Assembly: GCA_002370555.1 (NCBI GenBank)
Contig: AP014718.1
Span: 186,001-250,000 of the forward strand
DNA from: Arthrobacter sp. Hiyo4
Lineage (GTDB): Bacteria; Actinomycetota; Actinomycetes; Actinomycetales; Micrococcaceae
Direction: 5' to 3'
Length of the DNA: 64,000 nucleotides
Shown: positions 1-9,042 of the stretch, in pieces
Numbering within the stretch: position 1 is the stretch's first letter
How the letters are laid out: the number at the start of each line of letters is the position of its first letter
Notes under the pieces: model-generated
What the model saw: only the letters and a program-made list of their open reading frames with translations
The model's database searches: none
What the model was told of the DNA's origin: nothing
Translations under genes and position numbers: made by a program

Positions 1-465
1 CTTGATGGACGCGAACCAGAACTCGAATTCACCATAGGACTTCACCGAGCCAAGGTTGGTCAGCGTCAGAAGGACCATGAGCAGCAGCGCCCACACCCAT
101 TGGTCGATGCCCGGCACCCAGCGGTGCATAATTGCTGCGCCGGCGGTCGCCTCGATTCCCAGGACGATAATCCAGAACCAGGCATACAGCCAACCGATGC
201 TGAACCCCGCCCAACGTCCCAGCGCTTTGTCGGCGTAAGCGGAAAAGGACCCGGTTTCCGGATTGGCTGCGGCCATTTCGCCGAGCATCCGCATGACCAG
301 GATGACCACGAGCCCGGCTGCCGAATAGGCCAGGAGGATGCCTGGGCCTGCTTGCTGAATCGCTGCTCCTGAGCCAACGAACAGCCCGGCGCCAATGACG
401 CCGGCGATCGCGATCATGGAGAGATGCCGTGGCTTGAGTGTTTTTGACAGCTGTGTGTAGCCCTG
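1..465 (-). CDS. Amino-acid permease, APC family (N-terminal part, runs off the window)
   Basis: The reverse strand encodes the start of an APC-superfamily transporter that imports amino acids with protons across the cell membrane. The N-terminal motif QGYTQLSKTLKPRHLSMIA is followed by GVIGAGLFVGSG, which is the substrate and helix-break motif of TM1 in the GABA/lysine/asparagine permease group. TM2 (about 20 residues ending MRMLGEMAA) and later helices follow, and the gene leaves the window at base 1. The first in-frame ATG (417) lies inside TM1, too late to be the natural start. Upstream the frame stays open into a sialidase-like reading frame with no stop, so the natural start appears to be lost at a junction near 465. 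The family is clear; the substrate is not. Confidence 0.85.
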
Positions 466-1298
466 GCGCTCGTAGAGGACGCCGATGTTGCCGTCAAAGC
501 GGACCAGCGAGCCGTTGTCACCCGGGTCCGGGAGGTCCTCGACCGGACGCAGGGCGCTCCAGGTGGCCCCGTCGTCGTCCGATATTGCGGCAAGGCGGCG
601 CGGCGTGCCGCGGCTGTGCAGCAGGAAGCCGGCCGTCCTGGAGTGCGGCAACCTTGTTTTCGTTGGGTGCGAGGCCGTGCGTCCGGGCGTCGATGAGCTC
701 CCCAAGCGTCCAGCTGTCGCCGTGGTCGTCGCTGTACGCAGAAGCGGCCATAATCTCGCTGCCGGCCAGGACCACAAACTGCTGGACCAGCCGGCTCGCC
801 CCTACCGGGCCCAGGCGGGTGAACAGGCGGGCGGAGTTTGAGCTGGGCGGTGATCCTGCGGTGCTGCCAGGTCAGGCCGTCGTCGTCCGAGTAGCTGAGG
901 TCGCAGTGCTGGACGTCGTCATCGGGCTCCACCCCCGGCCGCCGCTTCGAAGAATCCGGCGTGCGTTCCGGCGGCGTGGAACATAAAGATCCAGCCGGTT
1001 CCGACGTCCACCAGGAGGCTCGGATCGCCGTAGCCGTTGAGTCCGCCACCCGCGCTCACTACCTGCTGTCCGCCCCAGGTCCGGCCGTTGTCCGTGCTGC
1101 GCCGGAGCAGGAGGTCGATCGGGTTGGGCAGGTCATCGAGGTTGGGGCGGCCGTCGTAGGCGGCCAGCAGCGTGCCCCGCCGCGAGACGGCGAGGGCGGG
1201 ATCCTGTATTGCCGGTAGCCGCCGGTGCCGCGGACCGCCAGGACGTGTTCGACGTCGGGCATGGCAGCCGTCAGCGACTGGAGGACATGGGATGTCAT
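466..1298 (-). pseudogene. Exo-alpha-sialidase (BNR-repeat neuraminidase), truncated and frameshifted
   Basis: This would release terminal sialic acids from glycans. The start is the ATG at 1298, preceded by AAGGAGAT at 1299-1306. The N-terminus holds YRQYRIP, the catalytic-arginine RIP motif of GH33 sialidases. Three Asp-box-like motifs follow in order: STDNGRTW, SDDDGLTW and SDDHGDSW, then SDDDGATW near the end. Reading them requires several frame changes. The frame that ends VRFDGNIGVLYE continues straight into the permease, so the C-terminal part expected for a family of roughly 350 or more residues is absent; only about 275 codons remain. It is divergent from the sugar kinase, which could fit a sugar-scavenging locus. 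The frameshifts may be sequencing errors, but the C-terminal loss is not a single-base event. Confidence 0.7.
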
Positions 1299-1357
1299 AT
1301 CTCCTTGGTAGGCGACGCGTAACACGCCTGTGTAGGCGGGCGCATCTCTGGCAGAGT

Positions 1358-2301
1358 ATGACCATGCTCACAGTTATAGGCGAGGGCCTTGTTGACGTTG
1401 TCCAGCGCGCCTCCGGAATCGAAGCCCACGTGGGCGGCAGTCCCCTTAATGTCGCGGTGGGCCTGGCCCGCCTCGACCATCCCGTGCAGTTCGTCGGCCG
1501 TTACGGCCGCGACGCCTACGGGGATTCGGTGGCGGCGCACCTGCGCTCTAGCTCCGTCATGCTGCCGCTGGGCCCCGACGAGCTGCCAACCAGTGTGGCC
1601 ACCGCCGTAATTGACGACGACGGCGCCGCCACCTACACGTTCGACCTCGCCTGGGAGCTTCCCGGCCTGTCGGACCGCCTTGCCTTTATGCTGCAGGGAA
1701 CCACGCTGCTGCACACCGGCTCCATCGCCACGATGCTGGCGCCGGGCGCCGCGGCGGTGCTCGCCGCCGTCGAGCACGCCCACCCCGCCGCCACGATCAG
1801 CTTCGATCCCAACTGCCGGCCCAGCATCATCACCGATGTGGATTATGCGCGGCGGCAGGCGGAGAAATTTGTGACCCTTTCGGACGTGGTCAAGGCCTCG
1901 GACGAGGACCTGGAGTGGCTGTACCCGGGCGTGGACGTGCTGGAATCAGCGCGCCGCTGGCTGTCGCTGGGCGGTTCCGAGGGCCTGCCCTGGTGGTGGT
2001 CACCCGTGGCGCGGCCGGTCCGTGGGGCATTACGGCCGCCGGTGAAGCCGCCATTGATGCGCCTCGCGTGGAAGTGGCCGACACCGTGGGCGCCGGTGAT
2101 TCCTTCATGGCCGCGCTGCTTTCGGGGATTGTGGATCGGGGCCTAGACGGTGCACAGAACCGGAAGGACCTGCGCGAGCTTCCGGCTGAGGGCCTAGCTG
2201 AGCTCCTGGCCCACGCTGCCCGCGCGGCGGCCGTCACTGTTTCCCGCCCGGGCGCCAACCCGCCCACGCGCGCCGAGCTGAACGCGGTTCCGGCGGAGTG
2301 A
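1358..2301 (+). CDS. PfkB-family carbohydrate kinase (fructokinase-like), one frameshift
   Basis: Ribokinase-fold kinase that phosphorylates a sugar with ATP. The N-terminal beta strand MLTVIGEGLVD, the GGSPLNVAVGLARL motif (sugar-binding region, about residue 25) and the C-terminal signature DTVGAGDSFMAALL with the catalytic Asp are all present. Starts at ATG 1358 or 1364; the latter gives the usual MLTVIGE beginning. A single missing base near 1985 moves the C-terminal third into another frame; repaired, the protein is about 313 residues, normal for the family. Fructose is the likely substrate by resemblance, but this is not proven. Divergent from the sialidase, with about 60 bases between them. 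Confidence 0.85.
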
Positions 2302-2616
2302 GGAAGAAATACAGAAGAAGCTGCCGCGCTGGCCCCGCGCCCACAGGATTTGGCCACCTCTGCAGGGCAGGTCGGATGCATGATCCCGCCAGCGTGGACT
2401 TGTCTTTTCGAAGACGAAACCGATAATCCTCCTATCCGGAAAACTCGGGAACGATCCGCAAAGGCTCTCGCAACTTAGGCTGATTCCGCCACCATCGACA
2501 GCCGGCTTGGCCACGCGGAGGCAACTGCACGCAATCCGACGAGAAGTTTGCCCTCACCGCAACCGGAGCGCTTGGGATCATGTGCGTGGCGCAATTCCGA
2601 TGGCGTATGCCGCAGG
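2302..2616. other. Intergenic gap without a recognisable gene
   Basis: The stretch lies between the convergent ends of the sugar kinase and the methyltransferase. I see only overlapping open frames with no family resemblance and no clear hairpin followed by T residues. It is less GC-rich than its surroundings around 2400-2450. Confidence 0.5.
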
Positions 2617-3393
2617 TCAGCCGGCATACGCCAGGATCGAGAGGCTCCTGGCGCCGTATTTGGTGGTTGCCGCACGGGCGCTGTCGGAGAGGAACTCATA
2701 CGGATTCGTCCGGAGCGTCTCCAGCGCGAACCCGCTGCCGGCGATCAATTCCTGGTAGGTGTCTTCCTGCGTGGCGCCACCGATGCAGGCGGCCCAGAGA
2801 TCAATGTTGCAGACAATCTGTTGGGTCAGGGGCCTTTCGGTGACGATATCGGCAACCGCCAGGCGTCCTCCTGGGCGCAGCACGCGTGCCGCTTCGCGGA
2901 AGACAGCGGTTTTGTCCGCGGACAGGTTGATGACACCGTTGGAGATGATGCAGTCGAAGCTGGCGTCGTCGAAGGGGAGTTCTTCGATGTACCCGTGCGC
3001 GAAGGCGACCTGGGGAAAGCCGCCCTCTTTCCGCAGGCGGTCTGCCTTCTCCAGTTGCTCCTCGGTCATGTCAAGGCCCACCACCTGGCCGCCGGATCCC
3101 ACCGTGACGGCGGCGGCGAAGACGTCCATCCCCGAACCTGAGCCCAGGTCCAGGATTTTTTCTCCGGGCCTGAGGTCCGCCAGGTCGAAAAAATATCCCA
3201 CCCCGGCGAAGGACTCGACGGCGGCGGCAGGGATCGCGTCCAGCAGCCAGGCCGGGTAGCCCAGCTGCTCCGCAAGACCGCGTCCCATCTTGAAGTGGTA
3301 CTTGCCGGCGGGGTTTTGAGCCACCGCCCGATAGACCTGTTTGACCTTGTCCTCAAGCTCGCTTCGGTCAACTGCAACTGTTCCCATGTCCAT
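2617..3393 (-). CDS. SAM-dependent methyltransferase, ArsM-like
   Basis: Class I methyltransferase of 258 residues. The SAM-binding motif LDLGSGSGMD is at about residues 81-90, GLDMTEEQLEKA forms motif II, and the post-motif block ISNGVINLSADK followed by RVLRPGGRLAVADI is the layout of arsenite methyltransferases. A CIGGA cysteine block also matches. However, the cysteine that family members carry in the SNCVINL block is glycine here, so arsenic methylation is doubtful. Downstream of the osmC-like gene with 15 bases between, so both are probably one transcript controlled by the divergent ArsR-rhodanese repressor. A related methyltransferase with another thiol-type substrate is the alternative. 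Confidence 0.75.
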   Translation of the reverse strand: MDMGTVAVDRSELEDKVKQVYRAVAQNPAGKYHFKMGRGLAEQLGYPAWLLDAIPAAAVESFAGVGYFFDLADLRPGEKILDLGSGSGMDVFAAAVTVGSGGQVVGLDMTEEQLEKADRLRKEGGFPQVAFAHGYIEELPFDDASFDCIISNGVINLSADKTAVFREAARVLRPGGRLAVADIVTERPLTQQIVCNIDLWAACIGGATQEDTYQELIAGSGFALETLRTNPYEFLSDSARAATTKYGARSLSILAYAG

Positions 3394-3408
3394 GGCTCTA
3401 CCCGTGCT

Positions 3409-3975
3409 TCATACGATTTTGAGGGTGGTTTCAACCGGAACCGGGTTGGCCAGGCAGTCGCGGACCGGTGACGTGTCCTGGACATACCGGCACAGGGACT
3501 GAAGCTGCTCCGGGGAGGCATTCGGGCTGGAGACCCGTGCCTGCGCACGGATGGCGGTGAATCCGGGCCGAGGCCCTTCGAGGCCGAGGAAGGGCCGAAC
3601 ATCCAGATCGCCTTCGACGTGGAACTCCAGTGAACTGATCTCTATACCCTGGGCGGCCGCATTGGCCGCGTATCCGACGGCGTAGCAGAAGCCCAGGGCC
3701 TGCAGCAGCAGTTCGACGGCGTTGGGTCCAGCGTTGTTTCCGAGGAGCACGGGAGGTTCGTCACCCTCGATCGTGAAGTCTACGGTCCGCGTGGTGTCGG
3801 GTTCCCCCGCATGGGTGAATCCCGGGATCTTTCCCGAGTTGTGGGTGCCGCCGCGCCAGGTGCTGGTGGCTCTGAACGTAAAGTTGCCCTGGGTGGGATC
3901 TGCCTGGATCGCATCGATGGTCCCCAGTAGCTGGTCGACGTCAATGCCATTGCGGATGGTCGCTGTCGATTCCAT
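3409..3975 (-). CDS. OsmC-family peroxiredoxin-like protein
   Basis: A 188-residue protein of the OsmC/Ohr superfamily, whose members reduce organic hydroperoxides through a cysteine pair or handle sulfur species. The central block NAVELLLQALGFCYAVGYAANAAAQG holds the first conserved cysteine in the long helix. A second cysteine sits in SLCRYVQDTSPVRDCLAN, with the expected spacing for the YfcG/YhfA-like branch. The start at ATG 3975 puts the N-terminus at MESTATIRNG; a longer frame upstream overlaps the operator and is unlikely. It is first gene of the minus-strand pair with the methyltransferase. Expression is probably under the palindromes at 4030-4091. Confidence 0.85.
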   Translation of the reverse strand: MESTATIRNGIDVDQLLGTIDAIQADPTQGNFTFRATSTWRGGTHNSGKIPGFTHAGEPDTTRTVDFTIEGDEPPVLLGNNAGPNAVELLLQALGFCYAVGYAANAAAQGIEISSLEFHVEGDLDVRPFLGLEGPRPGFTAIRAQARVSSPNASPEQLQSLCRYVQDTSPVRDCLANPVPVETTLKIV

Positions 3976-4029
3976 CGCACTTCGCCTCTTTTCCGGGTTG
4001 TCCCGGGGTCCGTGGGGCGGCCCCCGGTG

Positions 4030-4053
4030 GTATTCAAGTGAATACTTGAATAC
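4030..4053. promoter_or_regulatory. Palindromic operator O1 for the divergent ArsR-rhodanese regulator
   Basis: Perfect 10-base arms GTATTCAAGT and ACTTGAATAC are separated by GAAT. The site lies between the osmC gene and the ArsR-type gene, where a metalloregulator of this family would bind. A TTGAAT hexamer at 4046-4051 inside it pairs with TATCTT at 4069-4074, 17 bases apart, as a possible promoter toward the regulator. Confidence 0.75.
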
Positions 4054-4075
4054 CACACCCGGTGGGTATATCTTG

Positions 4076-4091
4076 TCAAGTACCTACTTGA
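4076..4091. promoter_or_regulatory. Second operator-like palindrome O2
   Basis: TCAAGT and ACTTGA arms with the spacer ACCT repeat the core of O1, 46 bases downstream and 23 bases before the regulator start. Same half-site core and same 4-base spacing, so probably a weaker second site for the same protein. Confidence 0.6.
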
Positions 4092-4114
4092 ATATGATTT
4101 GGGGAGGATCGGGC

Positions 4115-4804
4115 ATGAGTGACAGGCCGGCAAAGGACAAGCTGTTTGATGCATTTGCTTCCGTGGCCAAGGTCCTTGGCAGTGGCCGGCGCGCCGAGAT
4201 AGTGGATGTCCTGGCCCAGGGTGAGCGCCCTGTGGACGAAATTGCCGAGGAAATCGGGCAGAGCATCGCCAATACTTCGCAGCATCTTCAGCAGCTCCTG
4301 CGGGCAGGCCTGGTGCGCACCCGTCGCGAAGGAACGTGGATTCATTACCGCCTCAGCAGCACCGCGGTCACGCGACTCTGGGCGGCCGTGCGGGAGGTTG
4401 CATCCGAGCATGTCGCAGAACTCGACGAACTCGCCGAGGCCTACCTGGGGGACAGGGCGGCTCTGGACTCCCTGACCCGGACTGAGCTGACCAACCGAAT
4501 GGCCGCCGGAGATGTCGTAGTTCTTGATGTGCGGCCTGAGCGCGAATTCCGCTCCGGCCACATCCCGGGCGCGGTTTCGGTTCCCGTCGGAGAGCTGGCG
4601 GGGCGGATGAAGGACCTGCCGCACGGCCGCATCATCGTGGCCTACTGCCGCGGACAGTATTGCGTGTTTGCCGACGAGGCGGTGCGGACGCTGCGGGAAC
4701 AGGGTATGCCTGCCGTCAGGCTTGAGGAGGGCTATCCCGAGTGGGCTGGGGCCGGGCTACCAGTCGAGGCGGGCGCGCCGCGCAAATCTGGCGCACCGGG
4801 ATAG
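4115..4804 (+). CDS. ArsR-family HTH regulator fused to a rhodanese domain (copy 1)
   Basis: A 229-residue fusion. Residues about 10-95 form an ArsR winged helix: helix EIAEEIGQSIANTSQHLQ as the recognition helix and TRREGTWIHYRL as the wing. Residues about 120-220 form a rhodanese domain with DVRPEREFRSGHIPGA and the active-site loop CRGQYC, so Cys is present for persulfide formation. Such fusions are thought to sense reactive sulfur or metalloid stress; which one cannot be read here. Start ATG 4115 is preceded by GGGGAGGATC. It faces osmC across two palindromes and most likely represses both directions. It has a paralogue at 6124-6771. Confidence 0.9.
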   Translation: MSDRPAKDKLFDAFASVAKVLGSGRRAEIVDVLAQGERPVDEIAEEIGQSIANTSQHLQQLLRAGLVRTRREGTWIHYRLSSTAVTRLWAAVREVASEHVAELDELAEAYLGDRAALDSLTRTELTNRMAAGDVVVLDVRPEREFRSGHIPGAVSVPVGELAGRMKDLPHGRIIVAYCRGQYCVFADEAVRTLREQGMPAVRLEEGYPEWAGAGLPVEAGAPRKSGAPG

Positions 4805-4831
4805 CCGCGGCGTCCGAAATCGGCGGGGCAC

Positions 4832-6114
4832 TCAGTTGCGGGGTGTTGTACGTTGTGACCAGACCACGACGGGAATCAGAAGGAGGGACAGGACGCCTCC
4901 GGCCAGGGACAGAACGGCGTAGCTGGTGCCGGCGACGACGACTCCGGACAGGGCGCCGCCTGTTGCGCCGGCAAGGGCGATAAGGACATCAATGGAGCCT
5001 TGTATCTTGGCCCTGGTTTCGAGCGGGGTGGCGTCGACGATGAGGGCCGTGCCGCTGATCAGGCCGAAGTTCCAGCCCAGTCCGAGCAGCGCGAGAGCGA
5101 TCATCAGTTGCCCCATGGATTGCGCAGGGGCCGTCGCCGCAACGATCCCGGCTGCCAGGAGCGTCACGCCCGCGGCGACGGCGATGGGGACCCGGCCGAG
5201 CCGGTCGACGAGGACGCCGGTGATCAGCGAGGGCAGGTACATGAAGCCGATATGGATGCCGATCACAACTCCGACTTCGGTCAGGCCGTGACCGTGCGAC
5301 TGCATGTGGACCGGGGTCATGGTCATGATGGCGACCATCGCAATCTGGGTGAGTACCATGACGGTGGTGCCGACGGCGACACCGCGGTTGTTCCCCGGCG
5401 GTGCCGGGGTAGACGGCGAATCGCCGGCCGGGGCAGTCTCCGCCCGGTCCTGGGCGCTGATCGCGTTAGCCAGTAGGAGCGGGTCGGGCCGCAGCCAGAA
5501 ATACAACACCAGGCCCGCGAAGGTGTAGGCGACTGAGGCGAGCAGGAACGGTCCGGCCAGGGCCGGGATGCCCAAGGCTGTGGCGAATGCGCCCATCGGC
5601 GTGACCAGGTTCGGTCCGGCAACGGCGCCGAGTGTTGTGGACACCATGGCCAGGCTGACTGCGGTGGCGCGCCGCCGGGGTGGTGCGAGGTCGGTTCCGG
5701 CGTACCGCGCCTGTAGGTTGGTGGCCGTTCCGGCACCGTAGACGAGAAGGGCAATGAATAACAGGACCACGCTGTCCATTACCGCTGCCAGGACGACGCC
5801 GGCTGCTCCGATGCCGCCGGCGATGAATCCCGAGGCCAGGCCGGCGCGGCGGCCCGGCGCTGGGAAAACTGTCCGACCAGGAAGGCCGCCCCGGCTGAGC
5901 CGAGCGTGAATAGTGCCGCCGGGATGCCTGCCAGCCCTGCGGTGCCGAGCATCTGCTGGGCCAGAAGGGCGCCGACGGTGACGCCGGCGGCGAGACCGGC
6001 CCCTCCGAAAATCTGGGAAATGATGACGACGGCGAGGGTGCGCCGATAGAACGCATGGCGGCGCTCCGGGGAAAAGGAGTAGGACTGGACCAGTTTTTCT
6101 GGGATGTGCTGCAC
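4832..6114 (-). CDS. MFS transporter, one frameshift
   Basis: About 427 residues when repaired, with about 12 hydrophobic segments. The N-terminal cytoplasmic stretch MQHIPEKLVQSYSFSPERRH leads into TM1. The segment YAGTDLAPPRRRATAVSLAM matches the loop before TM4, and the 8-9 loop VLVDRLGRVPIAVAAG is a typical MFS motif. A missing base near 5855 (in the GGCGCGGCGGCCC tract) breaks the frame. It lies 9 bases downstream of the second ArsR-rhodanese gene, so the two form an operon and the transporter is the likely target of that regulator. Export of a toxic metalloid, sulfur or redox compound is an inference from context only. Confidence 0.85.
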
Positions 6115-6123
6115 AGTCGGGAC

Positions 6124-6771
6124 CTATGCGGTGGCGGTCAGGTCGACGTCGCCGCTGGCGCGCCATTCAAGGACGCCTTCATCCATTGCGTATGCGTCGA
6201 TGCCCTGACCGCGCATCAGACGTGCCGCGTCACGGGCGAGCAGGCAGAATTCGCCCCGGCAATAGACGATGACCCTCCGATCCCGCGGAACTTCCCCGAT
6301 CCGGGAGGCCAGCTCGTCCAGGGGAATCGATGCCGCTCCCGGATAGTGGCCTGCCTGGTATTCGTGCGCGGGGCGGACATCAAGCATGTACGCCTCGCGG
6401 ATTTCCTCGATGGTGCGGATCAGCGGCGCGGAGTCATCGCGGCCGTTGACGGAGTCCTTCTCACCGTCGATGGCGGAGAGTCCGGGGAGGACCCGGGTCG
6501 CCGTGTTCTTCATCGCCACGAACAATCCAGCGACCTCCGGACCTGCCAGTCTGTAATGGATCCTGGTGCCATCCCTGCGCGTCCGCACCAGGCCGGCCCC
6601 CTTAAGTACTTGCAGGTGGGCAGAAACCGTCGTCACCCCCATGCCGGACAAGCGGGCCAAGCTGTCAACGGGCTGCTCAGCCTGCGCCAGCAGCTCGAGG
6701 AGTTCGAGCCGGTTTCCGCTGCTGATGGCCTTACCAATGCGCGCCACGTGCGCGTAGGCGTCCCGGTTCAC
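6124..6771 (-). CDS. ArsR-family HTH regulator fused to a rhodanese domain (copy 2)
   Basis: About 215 residues. The ArsR winged helix is at residues 1-90: recognition helix SGMGVTTVSAHLQVLKGAGL, wing TRRDGTRIHYRL. A rhodanese domain follows with MLDVRPAHEYQAGHYPGA and the loop CRGEFC. I choose the GTG at 6771, because TGGAGG lies 6 bases upstream; the longer TTG start at 6792 would run into the operator. The domain order and active-site loop are those of the copy at 4115, but overall identity looks moderate, so it is an old paralogue rather than a recent duplicate. It is followed by the MFS gene. Confidence 0.88.
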   Translation of the reverse strand: MNRDAYAHVARIGKAISSGNRLELLELLAQAEQPVDSLARLSGMGVTTVSAHLQVLKGAGLVRTRRDGTRIHYRLAGPEVAGLFVAMKNTATRVLPGLSAIDGEKDSVNGRDDSAPLIRTIEEIREAYMLDVRPAHEYQAGHYPGAASIPLDELASRIGEVPRDRRVIVYCRGEFCLLARDAARLMRGQGIDAYAMDEGVLEWRASGDVDLTATA

Positions 6772-6783
6772 TTTCGACCTCCA

Positions 6784-6807
6784 GTATTCCAATGAATATT
6801 GGAATAC
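6784..6807. promoter_or_regulatory. Palindromic operator of the second ArsR-rhodanese regulator
   Basis: Perfect 10-base arms GTATTCCAAT and ATTGGAATAC with the spacer GAAT. The arrangement is identical to O1 at 4030-4053; only the three core bases of each arm differ. It ends 12 bases upstream of the regulator start, so binding would block transcription of the regulator and the MFS gene. Confidence 0.75.
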
Positions 6808-7633
6808 TAGCAGGGTGCGTGGGCACGGACGGTCCGCTCGGACACTCCGGCCTGATCTCCAAGAGTGCCTCCAGCCGGCAGTATGTCACCCGCACCGTGT
6901 ACAGATGCGTGTACGGAGACAGCGTTTCGACCCGTCGGAATCTGGGCGACTCAAACCGGCGCGTGAGCCAGAACTCCACATCTGAAGCCACTTGTCGGGG
7001 GTTTGACCCCGGCGAACCGGACCCGAACCATAAAGGCGATACGGTCCCGGTACGGGACAAGGGTTACCGGGCCGATCGCCTCAACCGTCCGACGAACCAC
7101 CTCGAACAGCCGGTGGATGCTGGCTGGCCTGCCGCGGAACGGCTCGTCGAGGATGTGCTGTGCGCAGGAATGGTTCATGTTCCGCGTGACAAACTGCCGC
7201 CCGCAGGAGGGACAGGTCCACACGGCGTGGCCAGTGCGCCGACCCGGTGGCGGGACGTCCGCGCCCAGCACCTCGGCCACGAGCTGTTCAACCCGGCGCG
7301 CCCGCGTCGACGGGGTCCGTGCGTCCTCGAGGAAACGCATCAGCTCCCGCCGCTGCGAAACGGGCAGCTGCCCCGGCTGCCAGCCGCTCCCACAGCCGCG
7401 TCCTGGGCGGCAGCCAAATCTGCGGGCGGGATGACCTCGTCGGAGCTGAGCGCGTGAACGTCCACTGTGACCGTTTCCCAACGAGCACGCCCGTTGCCGT
7501 CCGCAGGCCGCCGGAAAGATACAGGACGTGCCGATCTTCAGGCCGAGCGGTCGCTTCGGAGCGGACGTCTGGCCGGCCACGATGCGGGTGGCGGCCGGTT
7601 GGTTCTGCGGAGTGATATCGGGGGAGTTGTCAC
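6807..7633 (-). CDS. YdeI/DUF1905-like and DUF5655 two-part protein, several frameshifts
   Basis: The GTG at 7633 follows AAAAGGAAG. Reading across at least three frame changes gives an N-terminal part with ARWETVTVDVHALSSDEV, then the YdeI-type tail (LPVSQRRELMRFLEDARTP). Next comes a zinc-knuckle-like CPSCGRQFVTRNMNHSC, then the DUF5655 core (FRGRPASIHRLFEVVRRTV and YRDRIAFMVRVRFAGVK), ending in FWLTRRFESPRFRRVE. DUF5655 resembles fold-level nuclease or transport-associated modules of unknown role, and YdeI proteins are linked to peptide resistance. The end is uncertain because the last frame remains open into the regulator; TAG at 6807-6809 is my best guess. Function unknown. Confidence 0.55.
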
Positions 7634-7847
7634 GGTACTTCCTTTTCTGGCGGAGATGTTGAAGATGAGATTACGGACGGCCCCCACCCCCACAACGGCA
7701 CCGGACTCGGACGTTCACGCAACGACGCGCAGGCTCAACAGAACATAGTTCAGCGTCAAAAAGCGTCTCCGGGCGACTCCAACAGGCCAGCCCCAGGGAG
7801 GAGGCTTCACGGCCCGGGGAGTCCCGTGCCCCACGTAGACTGGCAGG

Positions 7848-8664
7848 ATGCGCCTGGTAGCAAGTGATATTGACGGAACGATTCTCGGGCACGACGGAAA
7901 GATCAGCGACCGCACCGTCCGGGCCTTCCACGCCTGCCGAGACGCCGGCATCGAGCTCGTTTTTGTCACCGGCCGCCCGCCGCGCTGGCTCTACCCGCTG
8001 GAGGAACAGCTTGGCCACACCGGCACGGTCATCTGTTCCAACGGCGCCGTGGTGTGGGACCTCGAAGCGGACCGGCTGGTTTCCGCCCGGACGCTGGGCA
8101 TTGATGCCGTCCTGGAACTGCGGCGGATCATCAAAGAACTTCGCCCGGCCGCGCTCTTCGCCGCTGAGACGCTGACCGGATTCCACCTCGAGCCCGGTTT
8201 CATCGAGAACGGTTCCAGCGAGCTGCTGGCCGAATTTACCCCCGCCCGCTGGCCGAAACGCTCACCCCGGACGACGCCGTCGTGAAGTTCCTGGCGATTG
8301 TCAGGGATGGCACTGCGGACGACTTCCTGGCCGCGGTGCGGCCCGCCGTCGCCCATCTGGCGTCGGCCACGCACTCCGCGCCCACCGTGGCGATGCTGGA
8401 ACTGTCCCTCCCTGGCGTCAACAAGGCCGTCACCCTGGCCGAATACGCCAAAGCCCTGTCCATTGACGCGGCCGACGTCGTGGCGTTCGGGGACATGCCC
8501 AACGACGTCGAGATGCTGCGCTGGGCGGGCCACGGTTACGCCATGGCCAGCGGCCACCCGGACGCCATCAGCGCCGCCGGGCAGCAGGCACCGCACTTTG
8601 ACGACGACGGCGTGGCCCAGATCCTCGAGGCCAGGCTCGCGGCGCTGGCGTGGAGCTGTCCTGA
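7848..8664 (+). CDS. HAD-superfamily hydrolase, Cof type, frameshifted
   Basis: Phosphatase of the HAD IIB (Cof) subgroup acting on small phosphorylated metabolites. Motif I is DIDGTILGHDGKIS at residues 6-19 with the two catalytic Asp. Motif II is FVTGRPPRW. Motif III/IV is VAFGDMPNDVEMLRWAG with the acidic pair. The frame changes near 8245 and probably again at the end, because the last frame overlaps the next gene start; TGA at 8662 would give the usual length of about 270 residues. It resembles the HAD gene at 32668. Substrate cannot be told. Confidence 0.85.
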
Positions 8665-8766
8665 TCCCGTTTCTGTAGCCGGAATTCACAGCTTCCGCTC
8701 ACCTTCCGTTCACGTTTGCCGCCTACCGTGGGCTACGGATACACATCCGCGGCTGAAGGGGAAGTC

Positions 8767-9015
8767 ATGGCAAGGAACGGCAATCAACGCGCGGCCGAAG
8801 CGCCGCTGCGCCCGGCAGAGCCGGCTGCGCACTGGAAGGCACTGAAAGAGGGCGACCGCGTGCGCGTCCGCCGCGCCCCGGGCTACGAAACGAGCGGGTT
8901 TGTGGACGCCATCACGTGGGACCACACCGCTGTGTGGGTGGATCTGGACGACGGCCATGGCCGCACGCTGCTGCACTGCAGTGACGGCGTGGAGATTGTG
9001 CCGCAGGACGCATAG
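8767..9015 (+). CDS. Small protein of unknown function (82 residues)
   Basis: Starts at ATG 8767 behind AAGGGGAAG. The C-terminal 55 residues read as a compact beta-rich module with HWKALKEGDRVRVRRAPG, VWVDLDDGHGRTLLHC and VEIVP, which looks like an SH3-type or KOW-type barrel. I do not recognise a named family. It is 28 bases upstream of the phosphodiesterase on the same strand and may share its transcript. Confidence 0.7.
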   Translation: MARNGNQRAAEAPLRPAEPAAHWKALKEGDRVRVRRAPGYETSGFVDAITWDHTAVWVDLDDGHGRTLLHCSDGVEIVPQDA

Positions 9016-9042
9016 CCCAGGGGCTCCGGTACGCTCACAAGC

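Noticed and set aside
2194..2514. Reverse frame in the gap after the sugar kinase
   Set aside because: Overlaps the end of the kinase and shows no motif or start signal.
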